A program made the translations under genes and the position numbers. Below, piece by piece: positions 44,756 to 53,729 of a DNA stretch of 64,000 nt (within the stretch, counting starts at the first letter, position 1; each line of letters starts with the position of its first letter). This DNA comes from Cytophagales bacterium. Its GTDB lineage: Bacteria; Bacteroidota; Bacteroidia; Cytophagales; Bernardetiaceae. Location of the stretch: positions 117,505 to 181,504 of the forward strand of contig JAAFJX010000006.1 of the NCBI GenBank assembly GCA_013299045.1, written 5' to 3'. A model generated the notes under the pieces. That model was not told the origin of the DNA. It worked only from the letters and a program-made list of their open reading frames with translations, and did not search any database.

Positions 44756-46272
44756 TCTTCATTGTCCACACGTTTTTTATAGGCTTCGTACTCAAAAATG
44801 AGCGCGTCGTAGAGCAGTTGTGCCACAAGCCTTGCTCCACGCGCATTGAAGTGCGTATAGTCGCGACCCGCCAAAGAAGGTTTGGCATTCACCCAACTAA
44901 CCATAGAGTTCTGACCGCCCATGGCTGTATAAAGATCCCAAAAAGCACAGCCGGCTCGCATAGCCGCATTCTTCTGTGCATCGCGTATTTTTTCTATATT
45001 AGGATAAGACTCATAGTTGAGGCCGTTCTTACGCGCCATGTCTGAAAGGCCTACTACTAAAATACTGGCATCGGGGCAAACAGCCTGCAAGTATTTGATT
45101 TGTCTAAACAACAAATTCTCATAAAATTTATAGCTGCTTGTTACAGAGGGCACTACATTCACACCAAACTGTAAAATGATGAGCTTTGTATCCAATGCTT
45201 TGAGCTGTTTGCCAAAATGTTCTTTCTGGATTTTGCTAAATTCAATGCCTGAACTGCCACGCATGGGTATATTATCAACAGCTACACCAGATTTGCAGTC
45301 AATGGAAATACCTAATATTTCTGCCTCGCCTTCTGTTTTGAAGTCAAACTTAATGCTTTTATAATTATCCTGCACCGGAATCTCCAAAATTTCAAATGCA
45401 GTAGTTTCATCAAGGCTTTTTTGAGCTAAAATTTTACCGTCCGTTCGCACCTCCAAGTCTAAATCTTCTTTAGGAGCAGCGTAAATCAACTTAATAACTT
45501 CTGTTTTACGCAAAAGCTCACTGCCGTAGTCTGTATCTGAATATTTTACCCAGCTGCTCTGAGACGCGGGTTCTGTTGTGGCCTCAACAGGTTGCACAAA
45601 GGTATAATAGGCTTGTAATGGGCCTAAACGTGAATGCTTGGGTTTGTACTTGCTATCTATGTAGGCATATTTTCGCCAATTGCCAGAAAAATTTGTTTGT
45701 ATGGACAGCCTCATGCCTTTGCGGGTTTCGGGCGGGAGGAGGCCTGGCCCACAACCACCAAAGCGGTCTTGCAAACGTTCACGCAAATACTCTGAAATGC
45801 GGTCGCCCTCTATTTGTGAGTCGCCAAAGTGCAAAACACGAACGAACGCATCTTCACGTGAGAGCTTGCGCAAAGATTCAAAGAATAAATCCATACAAAG
45901 CGGGTTTGTAGGATACTCTACTTTCTGAACTGCAGTATTAACTGGTTCAATTTTTTCGCGCCTGCCACTGCCCGCTGTATCAGGCTTGGCATTATCGACA
46001 GAGTCCAACGCATTTTTTTGCTTTAATGCGGCTTCCTGCTGGGCTAGTGCTTTTTCAATGCTGTCCTGGCGAGCCTGCATGGCCAGAAGCTGATTTTCTT
46101 TTTCGGTATCTACTGCCACTTTACTTTTGAGCAGGTCAAAATCCTCTAAAGTAAAAACACGCAGCGCCAAATCTTCACTAAGTGTAATGTCTTTGGGGGA
46201 CAACACCGCAAAAACAATACAAATACAAGCAACATAAAACAAAAGCAAAAGACTACGCGCAGGAGAAACCAT
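44752..46272 (-). CDS. SGNH/GDSL-type hydrolase, membrane anchored
   Basis: The 506-residue protein has an N-terminal membrane helix (about 6-24), a Gln/Lys-rich coiled segment (about 60-95) and an SGNH hydrolase domain from about residue 120. Block I is VLHFGDSQIEGDRI with the nucleophile Ser, block II Gly lies in the central loop, block III is FGVNVVP, and block V is DYTHFNARG with the Asp-His pair. It is likely an acyl- or acetylesterase acting outside the inner membrane, perhaps on a surface polysaccharide, as many related proteins sit next to MBOAT acyltransferases. No such partner is present here. The start is the ATG at 46272; a TAATTTTG box lies at 46322-46329. Confidence 0.87.
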   Translation of the reverse strand: MVSPARSLLLLFYVACICIVFAVLSPKDITLSEDLALRVFTLEDFDLLKSKVAVDTEKENQLLAMQARQDSIEKALAQQEAALKQKNALDSVDNAKPDTAGSGRREKIEPVNTAVQKVEYPTNPLCMDLFFESLRKLSREDAFVRVLHFGDSQIEGDRISEYLRERLQDRFGGCGPGLLPPETRKGMRLSIQTNFSGNWRKYAYIDSKYKPKHSRLGPLQAYYTFVQPVEATTEPASQSSWVKYSDTDYGSELLRKTEVIKLIYAAPKEDLDLEVRTDGKILAQKSLDETTAFEILEIPVQDNYKSIKFDFKTEGEAEILGISIDCKSGVAVDNIPMRGSSGIEFSKIQKEHFGKQLKALDTKLIILQFGVNVVPSVTSSYKFYENLLFRQIKYLQAVCPDASILVVGLSDMARKNGLNYESYPNIEKIRDAQKNAAMRAGCAFWDLYTAMGGQNSMVSWVNAKPSLAGRDYTHFNARGARLVAQLLYDALIFEYEAYKKRVDNED

Positions 46273-46575
46273 AACTATTTTGTAATCAGCAATATCAATC
46301 CGAATGATGTGTTTTACAACACAAAATTATTGATTTTATTGGAATGCTGTGTATTGTTTTACGATTCTAAAAAAAATAATGGTCTTTATGAATGTTTTTA
46401 GTATTTTTGCGGTTATTAAAGAAAATTGTTATTGCAGACTGAACCAGTACATTTTCTTGTCTAGTTTTAACACTTTGTGTTGTTAGTTATTTGTTAAAAT
46501 TAATAGATTGGAACAGTTTGGGCTTGTTTTTGGCATATCAATTTTCCTACTTCATTTCGTAATTCAGACAACAAT
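46273..46575. other. Divergent intergenic region with -7 boxes on both strands
   Basis: TAATTTTG on the minus strand (46322-46329) faces the SGNH gene, and TATTTTTG on the plus strand (46402-46409) lies 165 bases before ompH. Neither has a good TTTG partner at the usual distance. Nothing else is seen. Confidence 0.4.
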
Positions 46576-47133
46576 ATGTTCCGTTTAAAATCTACTTTGA
46601 TGGCATTGGCCATTGTTTTGTTGGCCTGCTCGGCTTCTTTTGCACAAACTGCTACGCTTAAAATTGGCTACACCAGCGCCGCACAAATCCTGCCCGCTAT
46701 GCCTGAGTTTAAATTGAAACAAACAGAGTTACAGTCTTACAGCAAGGTACTGGAAGATGAACTCAAAAAACGCCAAGAGGAAATTCAAGCAAAAATGAAG
46801 GAACTTGAGGAAAAAGGCAACACCATGATACCTGTTGTTATTCAAGAGCGCGAAAAGGAGATTCGTGCCCTACAGCAAGGCATTTATGAGTTTCAGCAAA
46901 CTGCTGAGCTTGATTTGCAAAAGAAAGAAAAAGAACTCTTAGACCCACTTTATGACAAGGTGCAAACTGCCATTGATGCAGTGGCCAAAGAAGGCGCTTA
47001 CACACTCATTATGAATGGTACGGACGGTTCTGGTGGTTCTACTATACTTTATGCAGACCCTTCATTAGACGTTACAGATATAGTGCTTAAAAAAATGGGC
47101 ATAACACCTCCCATAAAAACTGGCGGCAAATAG
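46576..47133 (+). CDS. OmpH/Skp-family periplasmic chaperone
   Basis: The 185-residue protein has a signal peptide ending ASFAQT and the Skp pattern: a short strand, KIGYTSAAQILPAMPEFK, then long charged helices with coiled-coil heptads (KVLEDELKKRQEEIQAKMKE), then a return strand EGAYTLIMNG near residue 145. Skp-type chaperones hold unfolded outer-membrane proteins in the periplasm. In many Bacteroidota ompH genes lie in pairs after bamA; here the gene stands alone with its own terminator. Confidence 0.92.
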   Translation: MFRLKSTLMALAIVLLACSASFAQTATLKIGYTSAAQILPAMPEFKLKQTELQSYSKVLEDELKKRQEEIQAKMKELEEKGNTMIPVVIQEREKEIRALQQGIYEFQQTAELDLQKKEKELLDPLYDKVQTAIDAVAKEGAYTLIMNGTDGSGGSTILYADPSLDVTDIVLKKMGITPPIKTGGK

Positions 47134-47160
47134 TTGAAACAAGGTTGTGTTCAAAAGCAA

Positions 47161-47197
47161 AAAAGATGATACCTTGCTATAAAGTATCATCTTTTTT
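47161..47197 (+). terminator. Intrinsic terminator after ompH
   Basis: AAAAGATGATAC (47161-47172) and GTATCATCTTTT (47184-47195) form a perfect 12-bp stem followed by T residues, 28 bases after the ompH stop. Confidence 0.88.
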
Positions 47198-47277
47198 GCG
47201 TTATCAGGCGCTGCCAATAAGTGTTATGCTTGTTTTGCGTTGTCGTTTCAAATGCGTAGCCTACAACAAGACAATCT

Positions 47278-47307
47278 AAAACCATACCGCACAGTCATTT
47301 GGTATGG
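47278..47307 (-). terminator. Intrinsic terminator after sdhB
   Basis: On the minus strand CCATACC (47301-47307 forward complement) pairs with GGTATGG (47282-47288 forward complement), followed by TTTT. It lies about 30 bases beyond the sdhB stop. Confidence 0.6.
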
Positions 47308-47337
47308 CTTCAGTTTTTTGCCCACAAGCACTTACTT

Positions 47338-48105
47338 CTATAAACTCTCGGAGGTAAACTTCGCGTTAAGGTACTCTCTGTTCATGCGTGCAATAGTCGT
47401 AAGCGGAATCTGCTTAGGGCATTCTGCCGAGCAGGCACCTGTGTTGGTACAAGCGCCAAAACCTTCCTCATCCATTTGAGCCACCATAGACTCCGCCCGC
47501 CGTTTTCTTTCCATTTGTCCTTGAGGCAAGAGTGCGAGTTGAGATATTTTGGCTGACACAAAAAGCATAGCCGAGGCGTTTTTACAAGCTGCTACACAGG
47601 CTCCACAGCCAATACAAGCCGCTGCATCAAAAGCTTCATCAGCAGTGGTTTTAGAAATTAGAATTTCGTTAGCATCTGGCAGATTTCCGCCAGTGTTTAT
47701 AGATACATAGCCACCTTTGGCTATAATGCGGTCAAATGCGCCACGATTTACAGTCAAATCTTTGATAACCGGGAAAGCCGCTGCACGCCAAGGCTCTACG
47801 ACAAGGTTGGTTTGTCCTTTAAAGTCTCTCATGTGTACTTGGCAAGTGGTTGCGCCTGTTATGGGGCCGTGTGGACGACCGTTGATGTGCATACTGCACA
47901 TACCGCAAATACCCTCGCGGCAGTCGTGGTCAAAGGCTATAGGGTCTTTGCCTTCGCGCAGAAGCTGCTCGTTCAATATATCAAACATTTCAAGAAAAGA
48001 CATATCGTCGGCAATATCTTTGACGGTATATGTTTCAAATTTGCCGGTATCGTTGGCATTTTTTTGCCTCCAAACAGTTACTTTATAAGTTCTTGTGGCT
48101 TCCAT
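47338..48105 (-). CDS. sdhB: Succinate dehydrogenase/fumarate reductase iron-sulfur subunit
   Basis: SdhB carries electrons from the flavoprotein to quinone in complex II. The 255-residue protein has the [2Fe-2S] motif [11 protein letters not shown], then the ferredoxin-type motifs [15 protein letters not shown] and GACSAECPK for the [4Fe-4S] and [3Fe-4S] clusters. The sequence [24 protein letters not shown] region (residues 17-40) is the Bacteroidota form. In this phylum sdhB usually follows sdhC and sdhA, but 612 bases of non-coding sequence lie upstream, and neither gene is in the window. It is therefore an orphan or a second copy. Confidence 0.93.
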   Translation of the reverse strand: MEATRTYKVTVWRQKNANDTGKFETYTVKDIADDMSFLEMFDILNEQLLREGKDPIAFDHDCREGICGMCSMHINGRPHGPITGATTCQVHMRDFKGQTNLVVEPWRAAAFPVIKDLTVNRGAFDRIIAKGGYVSINTGGNLPDANEILISKTTADEAFDAAACIGCGACVAACKNASAMLFVSAKISQLALLPQGQMERKRRAESMVAQMDEEGFGACTNTGACSAECPKQIPLTTIARMNREYLNAKFTSESL

Positions 48106-48717
48106 ATAGGGCGAAGGGTTTTGTGCTTTCAGGTAATGATGTAAAATTCTTCAAGAAAAACATTTTAGGAATATGGCAAATGTTTTAACTTGCACAGTAT
48201 TTAGGATTCTGAAACGCAATAATAGCAGACATTCTGCCAAAAAGCAAATATCTGTAAGAAAAAAGCATTGTTTTATACACTCCATGCTGCTTTGCACCGT
48301 GTTTAGGCCGCACAAATTGCAAAAAAATCAAAATCATGAATAGCGCAGTATAGCCAAAGCTAACATATCTGACCTCCAATGCAGACTACCCAAAAGTTCT
48401 CATCTAATCAGAATGCTTTGGCTTGTTGCTGTTGTTCGGAAGTTATCAAAAAGAAACGCCAAACACACTCTATACGTTCGTTATAAAATAGTTAGGAGTG
48501 TTTGAAAATAACAGTCTATTCTCTTAGCCATTGGGTTTATTACAAAATTTATAACTTTTCATTATTTTAGCGAATTTTATAGCAACAAAACGTATATTTG
48601 CAAAATTTTTGGCTAGCGAATTGCTATTGCTAGCATAAGACGTTTTGTGCAAACTAGATTTATCAGTAAAAGAAACAAATCAGTTTTTAAACATTCTACC
48701 ATAGTCCAGCAAGATTT
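48106..48717. other. Long intergenic region between sdhB and a TPR gene
   Basis: About 610 bases. TATATTTG at 48593-48600 is a probable -7 box for the TPR gene (leader of about 115 bases). Within that leader GCTAGC (48612-48617) and GCTAGC (48629-48634) can form a short hairpin. A 64-codon minus-strand frame (48185-48379) exists but shows no sign of being coding. No sdhA or sdhC remnant was recognised. Confidence 0.45.
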
Positions 48718-50328
48718 ATGAATTTCAAATCCATGCCTTACAAATTCGCTTGTGTGTTTTGCATAGTCCTGATGACTTTTGTGCAGAACGCATCTGCTCA
48801 GAGCGCTCAAGAGGGCTTAAAGTTTTTGAGCGTTGAACAGTACGTCAATGCGCGTCAGGTTTTTAGCAAACTGCTTGCACAAACACCTTCTGCCGAATCA
48901 AACTTTTACATGGGCTACTACCACCTCAAAATGGAAGCGCCTGACTCTGCCGATAATTATTTCCGCAAAGGGCTTACGCTAGACCCAAAGTTTACATTAA
49001 ACCAAGTAGGCGTGGGTATGGTTCAGATGTTTAAAGGCAAAAAAGCAGAGGCCAAAATGAACTTTGACGGTGCACTTAAAGCGACCAAGAGCAAGGACAT
49101 CAAGGTTATTGCTTACATAGGCGAAGGCTACACTGCTTATGAAAACAATGATTTTAATACCGCTATCCCGCTTTTGAAAGAGGCAGCTACACTGAAAAGC
49201 AGCCCAGAAGACCTAGAGGCACTTTACCTGACGCTCGGCGATGCTTGTCTTTTAGACCCAACAAAAGGTGGCGATGCAGTATCGGCCTACGAAAACGCCA
49301 TTAAGGTAAATGCGAAGTCGGCGCGGGCCTATATACAAATTGGCAAAACGTATGTGCGTGTTCGTAACTATAACGAGGCACTCAAGCTCTACAAACAGGG
49401 CATAGACGCTGACCCTAGTTATTCACCTGGCTACCGTGAATTAGCAGAACTGTTGTTTAAGGCTGCTCGCTACCCCGAAGCCGTTGAGAATTACGGAAAG
49501 TATATTGCTATGTCTGATAAAAGTAGCTACACCCTTTTCAAATACGCTAAGTTTTTGTATTTGGCCAAGGAATGGCAAAAATGCCGCGACGTACTCACAG
49601 AGCTTAAACCTAGCGTTAGTGATGCCGTTTTATACCGCCTCATGGGGCATTCAGAGCATGAACTTGGCAATCAGGCTGCCGCAGAAGCTGCTATGAAGAC
49701 CTTTTTTGAAAAAGCAAAACCAGAGCAAATTTTGTTGGTGGACTATGACTATATGTCTAAAATCTACTTAAAGTCTGGCCAAGATTCGCTTGCAGCCGAG
49801 TATTTGATAAAAACAGCCGATATGGACACCGAAAAAACGAGAAATGGCCAGTACGCCGACGCTGCTGATATTTACTTCAAGCTCAAAAGCTACAAAAAGT
49901 CTGCTGCTATCTATGAAAAATACATTGCGTTAGGTTCTTACAAAGCCACTAATCTTTTGAGTTTAGGCAAAGCCTACTTCTTTGATAAAGATAATGTGAA
50001 AGCTGATACGACCTTTGGGCGTTTGATTACAGAAAACCCAAGCGTACACAATGGCTACATCTGGAAGGCCAGAGTAAAAGTGCGCCTAGACCTTGAATCT
50101 ACTACAGGTTTGGCGCAGCCTTACTATGAAAAATATGTAGAAATAGTTAGCGCAAAACCAGACCTGCTTGAGAAGAGTAAGAAAGACCTTGTAGAATGCC
50201 ACCTCTATCTAGGCTACCGCTACGTGCTGCTCAAAAACAAAGAAAAAGCGGATTTTCATTGGAATAAAGCGCTTGAGTATGAGCCAGGCAATGCGAGAGC
50301 ACAAGAAGGCTTGAAATTTAAGTTCTAA
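48718..50328 (+). CDS. Secreted TPR-repeat protein
   Basis: The 536-residue protein has a signal peptide ending VQNASAQS and about ten TPRs of the ordinary 34-residue type, for example ARAYIQIGKTYVRVRNYNEA and PGYRELAELLFKAARYPEAV. There is no enzymatic domain. It is probably a periplasmic or outer-membrane-associated scaffold; such single proteins are common in this phylum and often essential, but no specific role can be given. The second methionine (residue 6) is an alternative start. A strong terminator follows. Confidence 0.88.
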   Translation: MNFKSMPYKFACVFCIVLMTFVQNASAQSAQEGLKFLSVEQYVNARQVFSKLLAQTPSAESNFYMGYYHLKMEAPDSADNYFRKGLTLDPKFTLNQVGVGMVQMFKGKKAEAKMNFDGALKATKSKDIKVIAYIGEGYTAYENNDFNTAIPLLKEAATLKSSPEDLEALYLTLGDACLLDPTKGGDAVSAYENAIKVNAKSARAYIQIGKTYVRVRNYNEALKLYKQGIDADPSYSPGYRELAELLFKAARYPEAVENYGKYIAMSDKSSYTLFKYAKFLYLAKEWQKCRDVLTELKPSVSDAVLYRLMGHSEHELGNQAAAEAAMKTFFEKAKPEQILLVDYDYMSKIYLKSGQDSLAAEYLIKTADMDTEKTRNGQYADAADIYFKLKSYKKSAAIYEKYIALGSYKATNLLSLGKAYFFDKDNVKADTTFGRLITENPSVHNGYIWKARVKVRLDLESTTGLAQPYYEKYVEIVSAKPDLLEKSKKDLVECHLYLGYRYVLLKNKEKADFHWNKALEYEPGNARAQEGLKFKF

Positions 50329-50351
50329 TAGAAATTTAATTTTGTTTCACT

Positions 50352-50390
50352 AAAAAAATCCACTCAAAAAATGTTGAATGGATTTTTTTT
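50352..50390 (+). terminator. Intrinsic terminator after the TPR gene
   Basis: AAAAAATCCA pairs with TGGATTTTTT with partly paired inner bases (TCAA/TTGA) and a long T run. It begins about 24 bases after the stop. Confidence 0.8.
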
Positions 50391-50644
50391 AGTAATAAGA
50401 CTACTTTTTAGCGCTCGGTTTTGGGCTTGCATTGCGTTCCTTTTTTTATTTCGGTTATGCTTTGGGTAAGGCTTGGTTTTCTGAGGCTTTTTGATTTATG
50501 CTGGTGCTTTTTTGAGTTCAATAAACCATGCAGGCTGCTCTAAAATTTATCATGCCCTTGATTCGTGCAACCTAAGAAAAAACGCAAGACACCAAAGTAT
50601 AAAAAGTCTTTTTCATACGGCAGCTCTATATTTTGTCCATATCA

Positions 50645-50677
50645 TTTGTGTTTACATAAAACAAAGCCTTATATTTG
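50645..50677 (+). promoter_or_regulatory. Promoter of the YcjF-like/SHOCT gene
   Basis: TTTG (50645-50648), 21-base spacer and TATATTTG (50670-50677) match the Bacteroidota consensus fully, 40 bases before the ATG. The 270 bases between the terminator and this promoter show no other feature. Confidence 0.75.
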
Positions 50678-50717
50678 AACGTAGAAACATTATACAAACC
50701 AAACACATATATTCGCC

Positions 50718-51455
50718 ATGTTAGACTTTATTTTGTTCAAGCTCAAGCAAAAATTACAGATAGAAGACAATCATGAGAAATCAGAAAAAATTATAGAAAG
50801 CGCCGTCATGTTGTCAGTAGGTGCAGGAATCTTGCCCATTCCTCTTGCAGACCTTGTTTTGGTAACGGCAATTCAGGTAGATATGGTAAGGCAACTAGCC
50901 ACTATTTATAACGTACAGGTACAGTTTACACATCTTGAATCTTGGCTAAATGCGCTTTCGGCAAGTTTGCTTCCGCAAATCAAAACTGAAGCCATTAAAA
51001 CCATTCCTGGCCTCAACAGACTAGTGGGTGGCGATAGTATTGCCGTTCTTTCTGGCGCATCTACTTATGCCATTGGACAGGTTTTTGTGCGTCATTTTGA
51101 AAACAAGGGGCAGGTGTCGGATTTCCGAGCTGAGCTTGTTCAAGATTATTTGCAAGAAGAGTTTGAGAACGGCAAAAAAGTAGCTGCTGCTGCTGCCGCC
51201 GAAATTGAAAAAAGGACGAAAAGATTTTCAATTTTTCAAGACGATAGCCCAACTGCTAGCAGCCACGTTACGGACGATAAAAGCCCAAACACTCAGCCCA
51301 AGAGCCCAGATACGATGGATAATAGCGCCAGCAATGCTGCCAAGACAGATGCTACACTCAAAAAACTTACAGAACTTACAGAACTTTTGGAAAAAGGACT
51401 CTTAACCATGGACGAGTTTAAATTGCTAAAGTCTAAAGTATTACAGAACGTATAA
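50718..51455 (+). CDS. DUF697/YcjF-like protein with SHOCT tail
   Basis: The 245-residue protein has a DUF697-like domain (about 20-130): KSEKIIESAVMLSVGAGILP and PLADLVLVTAIQVDMVRQLA, the two hydrophobic helices of that family, which may insert in or touch the membrane. A low-complexity Ser/Asp/Pro/Asn-rich linker spans about 175-210. The last 30 residues, LTELLEKGLLTMDEFKLLKS, match the SHOCT (short C-terminal) helix pair, an oligomerisation module. DUF697 proteins often accompany dynamin- or Era-like GTPases, but none is adjacent. It has its own promoter and a terminator. Confidence 0.8.
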   Translation: MLDFILFKLKQKLQIEDNHEKSEKIIESAVMLSVGAGILPIPLADLVLVTAIQVDMVRQLATIYNVQVQFTHLESWLNALSASLLPQIKTEAIKTIPGLNRLVGGDSIAVLSGASTYAIGQVFVRHFENKGQVSDFRAELVQDYLQEEFENGKKVAAAAAAEIEKRTKRFSIFQDDSPTASSHVTDDKSPNTQPKSPDTMDNSASNAAKTDATLKKLTELTELLEKGLLTMDEFKLLKSKVLQNV

Positions 51456-51475
51456 CAAAGCGCCAGCACGATAAC

Positions 51476-51516
51476 AAGAAAAGGAATGCGCTGTTTTACC
51501 AGACATTCCTTTTCTT
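51476..51516. terminator. Bidirectional terminator between YcjF-like and rpmE2 genes
   Basis: AAGAAAAGGAATG (51476-51488) and CATTCCTTTTCTT (51504-51516) form a perfect 13-bp stem. It serves the plus-strand gene and the convergent rpmE2 gene, whose stop is 32 bases away. Confidence 0.8.
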
Positions 51517-51547
51517 TAGTTGTATTCCAACAAAGGTCTATTAAGAA

Positions 51548-51820
51548 TTACTCAGCAGTACTCTCTTCTTTGCTACGTGCAGAATAACGCTTTTGGAAAC
51601 GTTCTACACGGCCAGCCTTCTGTATAAACTGCTGCTTGCTGCCCGTAAAGAATGGGTGCGTAGCAGAGCTAATTTCTACTTTTACCAGCGGATAGGTTTT
51701 GCCATCTGTCCACTCTGTGGTGTCGTTGGTCTTAACGGTGGAGCGGGTCAGGAATTTGAAGTCGCCGGACGTATCCCAGAAAACAACTTCTCTATAATTG
51801 GGGTGAATTTCTTTTTTCAT
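51548..51820 (-). CDS. rpmE2: 50S ribosomal protein L31 type B
   Basis: The 90-residue protein [20 protein letters not shown]... is L31 of the zinc-independent (type B) class: it has the [12 protein letters not shown] and [16 protein letters not shown] segments and no CxxC motifs. In many bacteria type B is the low-zinc form, while in Bacteroidota it is usually the only form, so zinc regulation cannot be assumed. It has a strong own promoter. Confidence 0.96.
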   Translation of the reverse strand: MKKEIHPNYREVVFWDTSGDFKFLTRSTVKTNDTTEWTDGKTYPLVKVEISSATHPFFTGSKQQFIQKAGRVERFQKRYSARSKEESTAE

Positions 51821-51881
51821 GGTAGCCTCATATAAGCCAAGAACGGTAATGTTGCTCTTGATGATTTGTGTTTAAGAGCCG

Positions 51882-51912
51882 CAAAGGTAATAACAATTTT
51901 TAAAAGCCCAAA
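51882..51912 (-). promoter_or_regulatory. Promoter of rpmE2
   Basis: On the minus strand TTTG (51909-51912), 19-base gap and TACCTTTG (51882-51889) match the Bacteroidota consensus, giving a leader of about 55 bases. Confidence 0.75.
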
Positions 51913-51967
51913 AAATCTAGTTACTTTTTAATTGGTAAATTTTATAGGCCAAGCGTAAACAATTATC

Positions 51968-51998
51968 AAAAAGAATAGCGTCCATAAAAGTCTATTCT
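51968..51998 (-). terminator. Intrinsic terminator after bshC
   Basis: On the minus strand AGAATAG (51992-51998) pairs with CTATTCT (51972-51978), followed by TTTTTG. The left arm starts within the bshC stop codon. Confidence 0.65.
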
Positions 51999-53553
51999 AA
52001 TCGCAAACAAGTAGCAAACGATTGTCAAAAGGATTGATGAGTTCATAAATTTCAGCCAAATAGTTTGGCTTATTTAAGCTGATAGAAAGCAAGTTGTCAA
52101 AACGCTCTTGCATACTCCCGTCCGGAAACAGTTTTTGATAAACTTGCTCTAGTTGTTTGATACTGGTTTCATGTTTTAGCTCTTCGGCTTTTTTGAGGCG
52201 CTTTTCTATATTTTCTATGGTTTTCAGAAATTTTGTCTTTTCGGCTTCCCAGTTTGCTATCAAACTACTTTCTACTGCACCTATTTTTCCTTTAGCTGCC
52301 ATAAAGATTCTATCAAATTCTTTTTTTTCTTGCTCTAAGTCAAATGTATGCGTGCTTAATCTGTTCAGCAAATTGTTTTTGAGCGTACTCAGTTCTTCAA
52401 AAATCTGTGTAGGTGCTACTTTAAGTTTTTTGAGCTTCTCGTGTTGGTTGTTGTTGATATAAAGCACAAACTGACGCGGCAAAAGAATAGGAAAAGGTAT
52501 GTTAGATGCCTCAAAAACACCTTTTAACTGCAACCAATAAGCTATTTCACCTGGCCCACCGCAATAAGCCAAATTAGGCAAAATACATTCTTGATAAAGC
52601 GGCCTCAGCACAACATTGGGGCTAAAAAGCTCTGGCTGAGTGTCCAGAAGATTCAATAGAGCCTCTTCTGAAAAAAACATATCTGTATTAAGAACTCTGT
52701 AAGTAGCGTCCGAATCTTTAACAATGCGCTCTCTAAGCCCTTCCACCATATAAAAAAGATTAATATTACGCCCTGCCATTTGACTATCATAACCATCTTC
52801 TGCAAGTCTTTGAGAGCTATCAGAAAGCGCCCTTTCCGAAAAATTATGCAGCAACTCGGCCTTGATATGCGGCACAGCTAGCCTTTTGAGAGCTTGGTGG
52901 CTGGCATCTAGAACGAGCAAACCTTGCGCACCATAAAGTGCGTGTGTGTAGGCGCGTGTGGCATCGGTGAGGGTCTTTTGTGTCTGATAGGCTTTTGCAA
53001 AGATACTGGCCTTTTCGCCCAAATCCTCTAAAATAGGAGTTATGCCTGCTGTACTATAATTGCCAACTGCACCACGCTGCGCTTGTTCCCAAATGTACTT
53101 TTTGCCAAACAGATGAAAATGATTAATTTCCTCAAAATCATGGTCTTCTGTGGCCATCCAATAAATTGGCACAAAGTGATAATCTGGGTATTGCGCTTTT
53201 AATAAGGCAGAAGCCTTGATAACAGTCTGTATCTTATAATGAAAAAAAAGCGGCCCCGAAAACAAATTAAGCTGATGCCCTGTACAAATGGTGAAGGTTC
53301 TTGAGTCGTTAAGGCTTTCTATTTGAGCTATTTGTACCTCTTCTAAGCCTTCATACTGCTCCTTGAGTGCGTTCACGAGCACGCTGCGGTGGGTAGCCGG
53401 AAAATTCTGTTTGGTCTGAATTTGTGCCGCAAAATTTTCTAGTTTAGGGAAAAGACCATAAAAAGGCTTCAGCGTGGCTTTTTCTGCTACATAGTCTAAA
53501 AACAATTTTGAAAATTGTTTTGTTTCGGTCAGAGGAATGCGTGTGGCGTACAT
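51997..53553 (-). CDS. bshC: Putative bacillithiol synthase BshC
   Basis: BshC is thought to add cysteine to GlcN-malate in the last step of bacillithiol synthesis, giving the low-molecular-weight thiol of many Bacteroidota and Firmicutes. The 518-residue protein has the family segments TGHQLNLFSGPLFFHYKI, PIYWMATEDHDFEEINHFHL and LAYCGGPGEIAYWLQL, plus a C-terminal coiled coil (about 385-460). The ATG at 53553 follows a good promoter. No bshA or bshB gene is near. Confidence 0.93.
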   Translation of the reverse strand: MYATRIPLTETKQFSKLFLDYVAEKATLKPFYGLFPKLENFAAQIQTKQNFPATHRSVLVNALKEQYEGLEEVQIAQIESLNDSRTFTICTGHQLNLFSGPLFFHYKIQTVIKASALLKAQYPDYHFVPIYWMATEDHDFEEINHFHLFGKKYIWEQAQRGAVGNYSTAGITPILEDLGEKASIFAKAYQTQKTLTDATRAYTHALYGAQGLLVLDASHQALKRLAVPHIKAELLHNFSERALSDSSQRLAEDGYDSQMAGRNINLFYMVEGLRERIVKDSDATYRVLNTDMFFSEEALLNLLDTQPELFSPNVVLRPLYQECILPNLAYCGGPGEIAYWLQLKGVFEASNIPFPILLPRQFVLYINNNQHEKLKKLKVAPTQIFEELSTLKNNLLNRLSTHTFDLEQEKKEFDRIFMAAKGKIGAVESSLIANWEAEKTKFLKTIENIEKRLKKAEELKHETSIKQLEQVYQKLFPDGSMQERFDNLLSISLNKPNYLAEIYELINPFDNRLLLVCD

Positions 53554-53584
53554 TTGCGGCTATAAATTGAGATGGTTTAACACA

Positions 53585-53615
53585 CAAAAATAGGCTGCTA
53601 CCAGCTAATTCCCAA
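53585..53615 (-). promoter_or_regulatory. Promoter of bshC
   Basis: On the minus strand TTG (53613-53615), 20-base gap and TATTTTTG (53585-53592) fit the Bacteroidota consensus. It lies about 30 bases before the ATG. Confidence 0.65.
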
Positions 53616-53729
53616 GTTGTTTTTATATATTTGAAGCAGAAGCCGTAAAAAAATAAGGTATTTATTGGCTTTGGACAAATATTTGTTTATTATTGTACGC
53701 TACTCTTAATTAAAACTAGATAACAAGTA

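Noticed and set aside
48185..48379. 64-residue minus-strand frame in the sdhB-TPR gap
   Set aside because: One weak hydrophobic stretch, no promoter, no family; looks like chance in non-coding DNA.
50491..50724. 77-codon plus-strand frame before the YcjF-like gene
   Set aside because: It contains the promoter of that gene and overlaps its start; composition is not coding.
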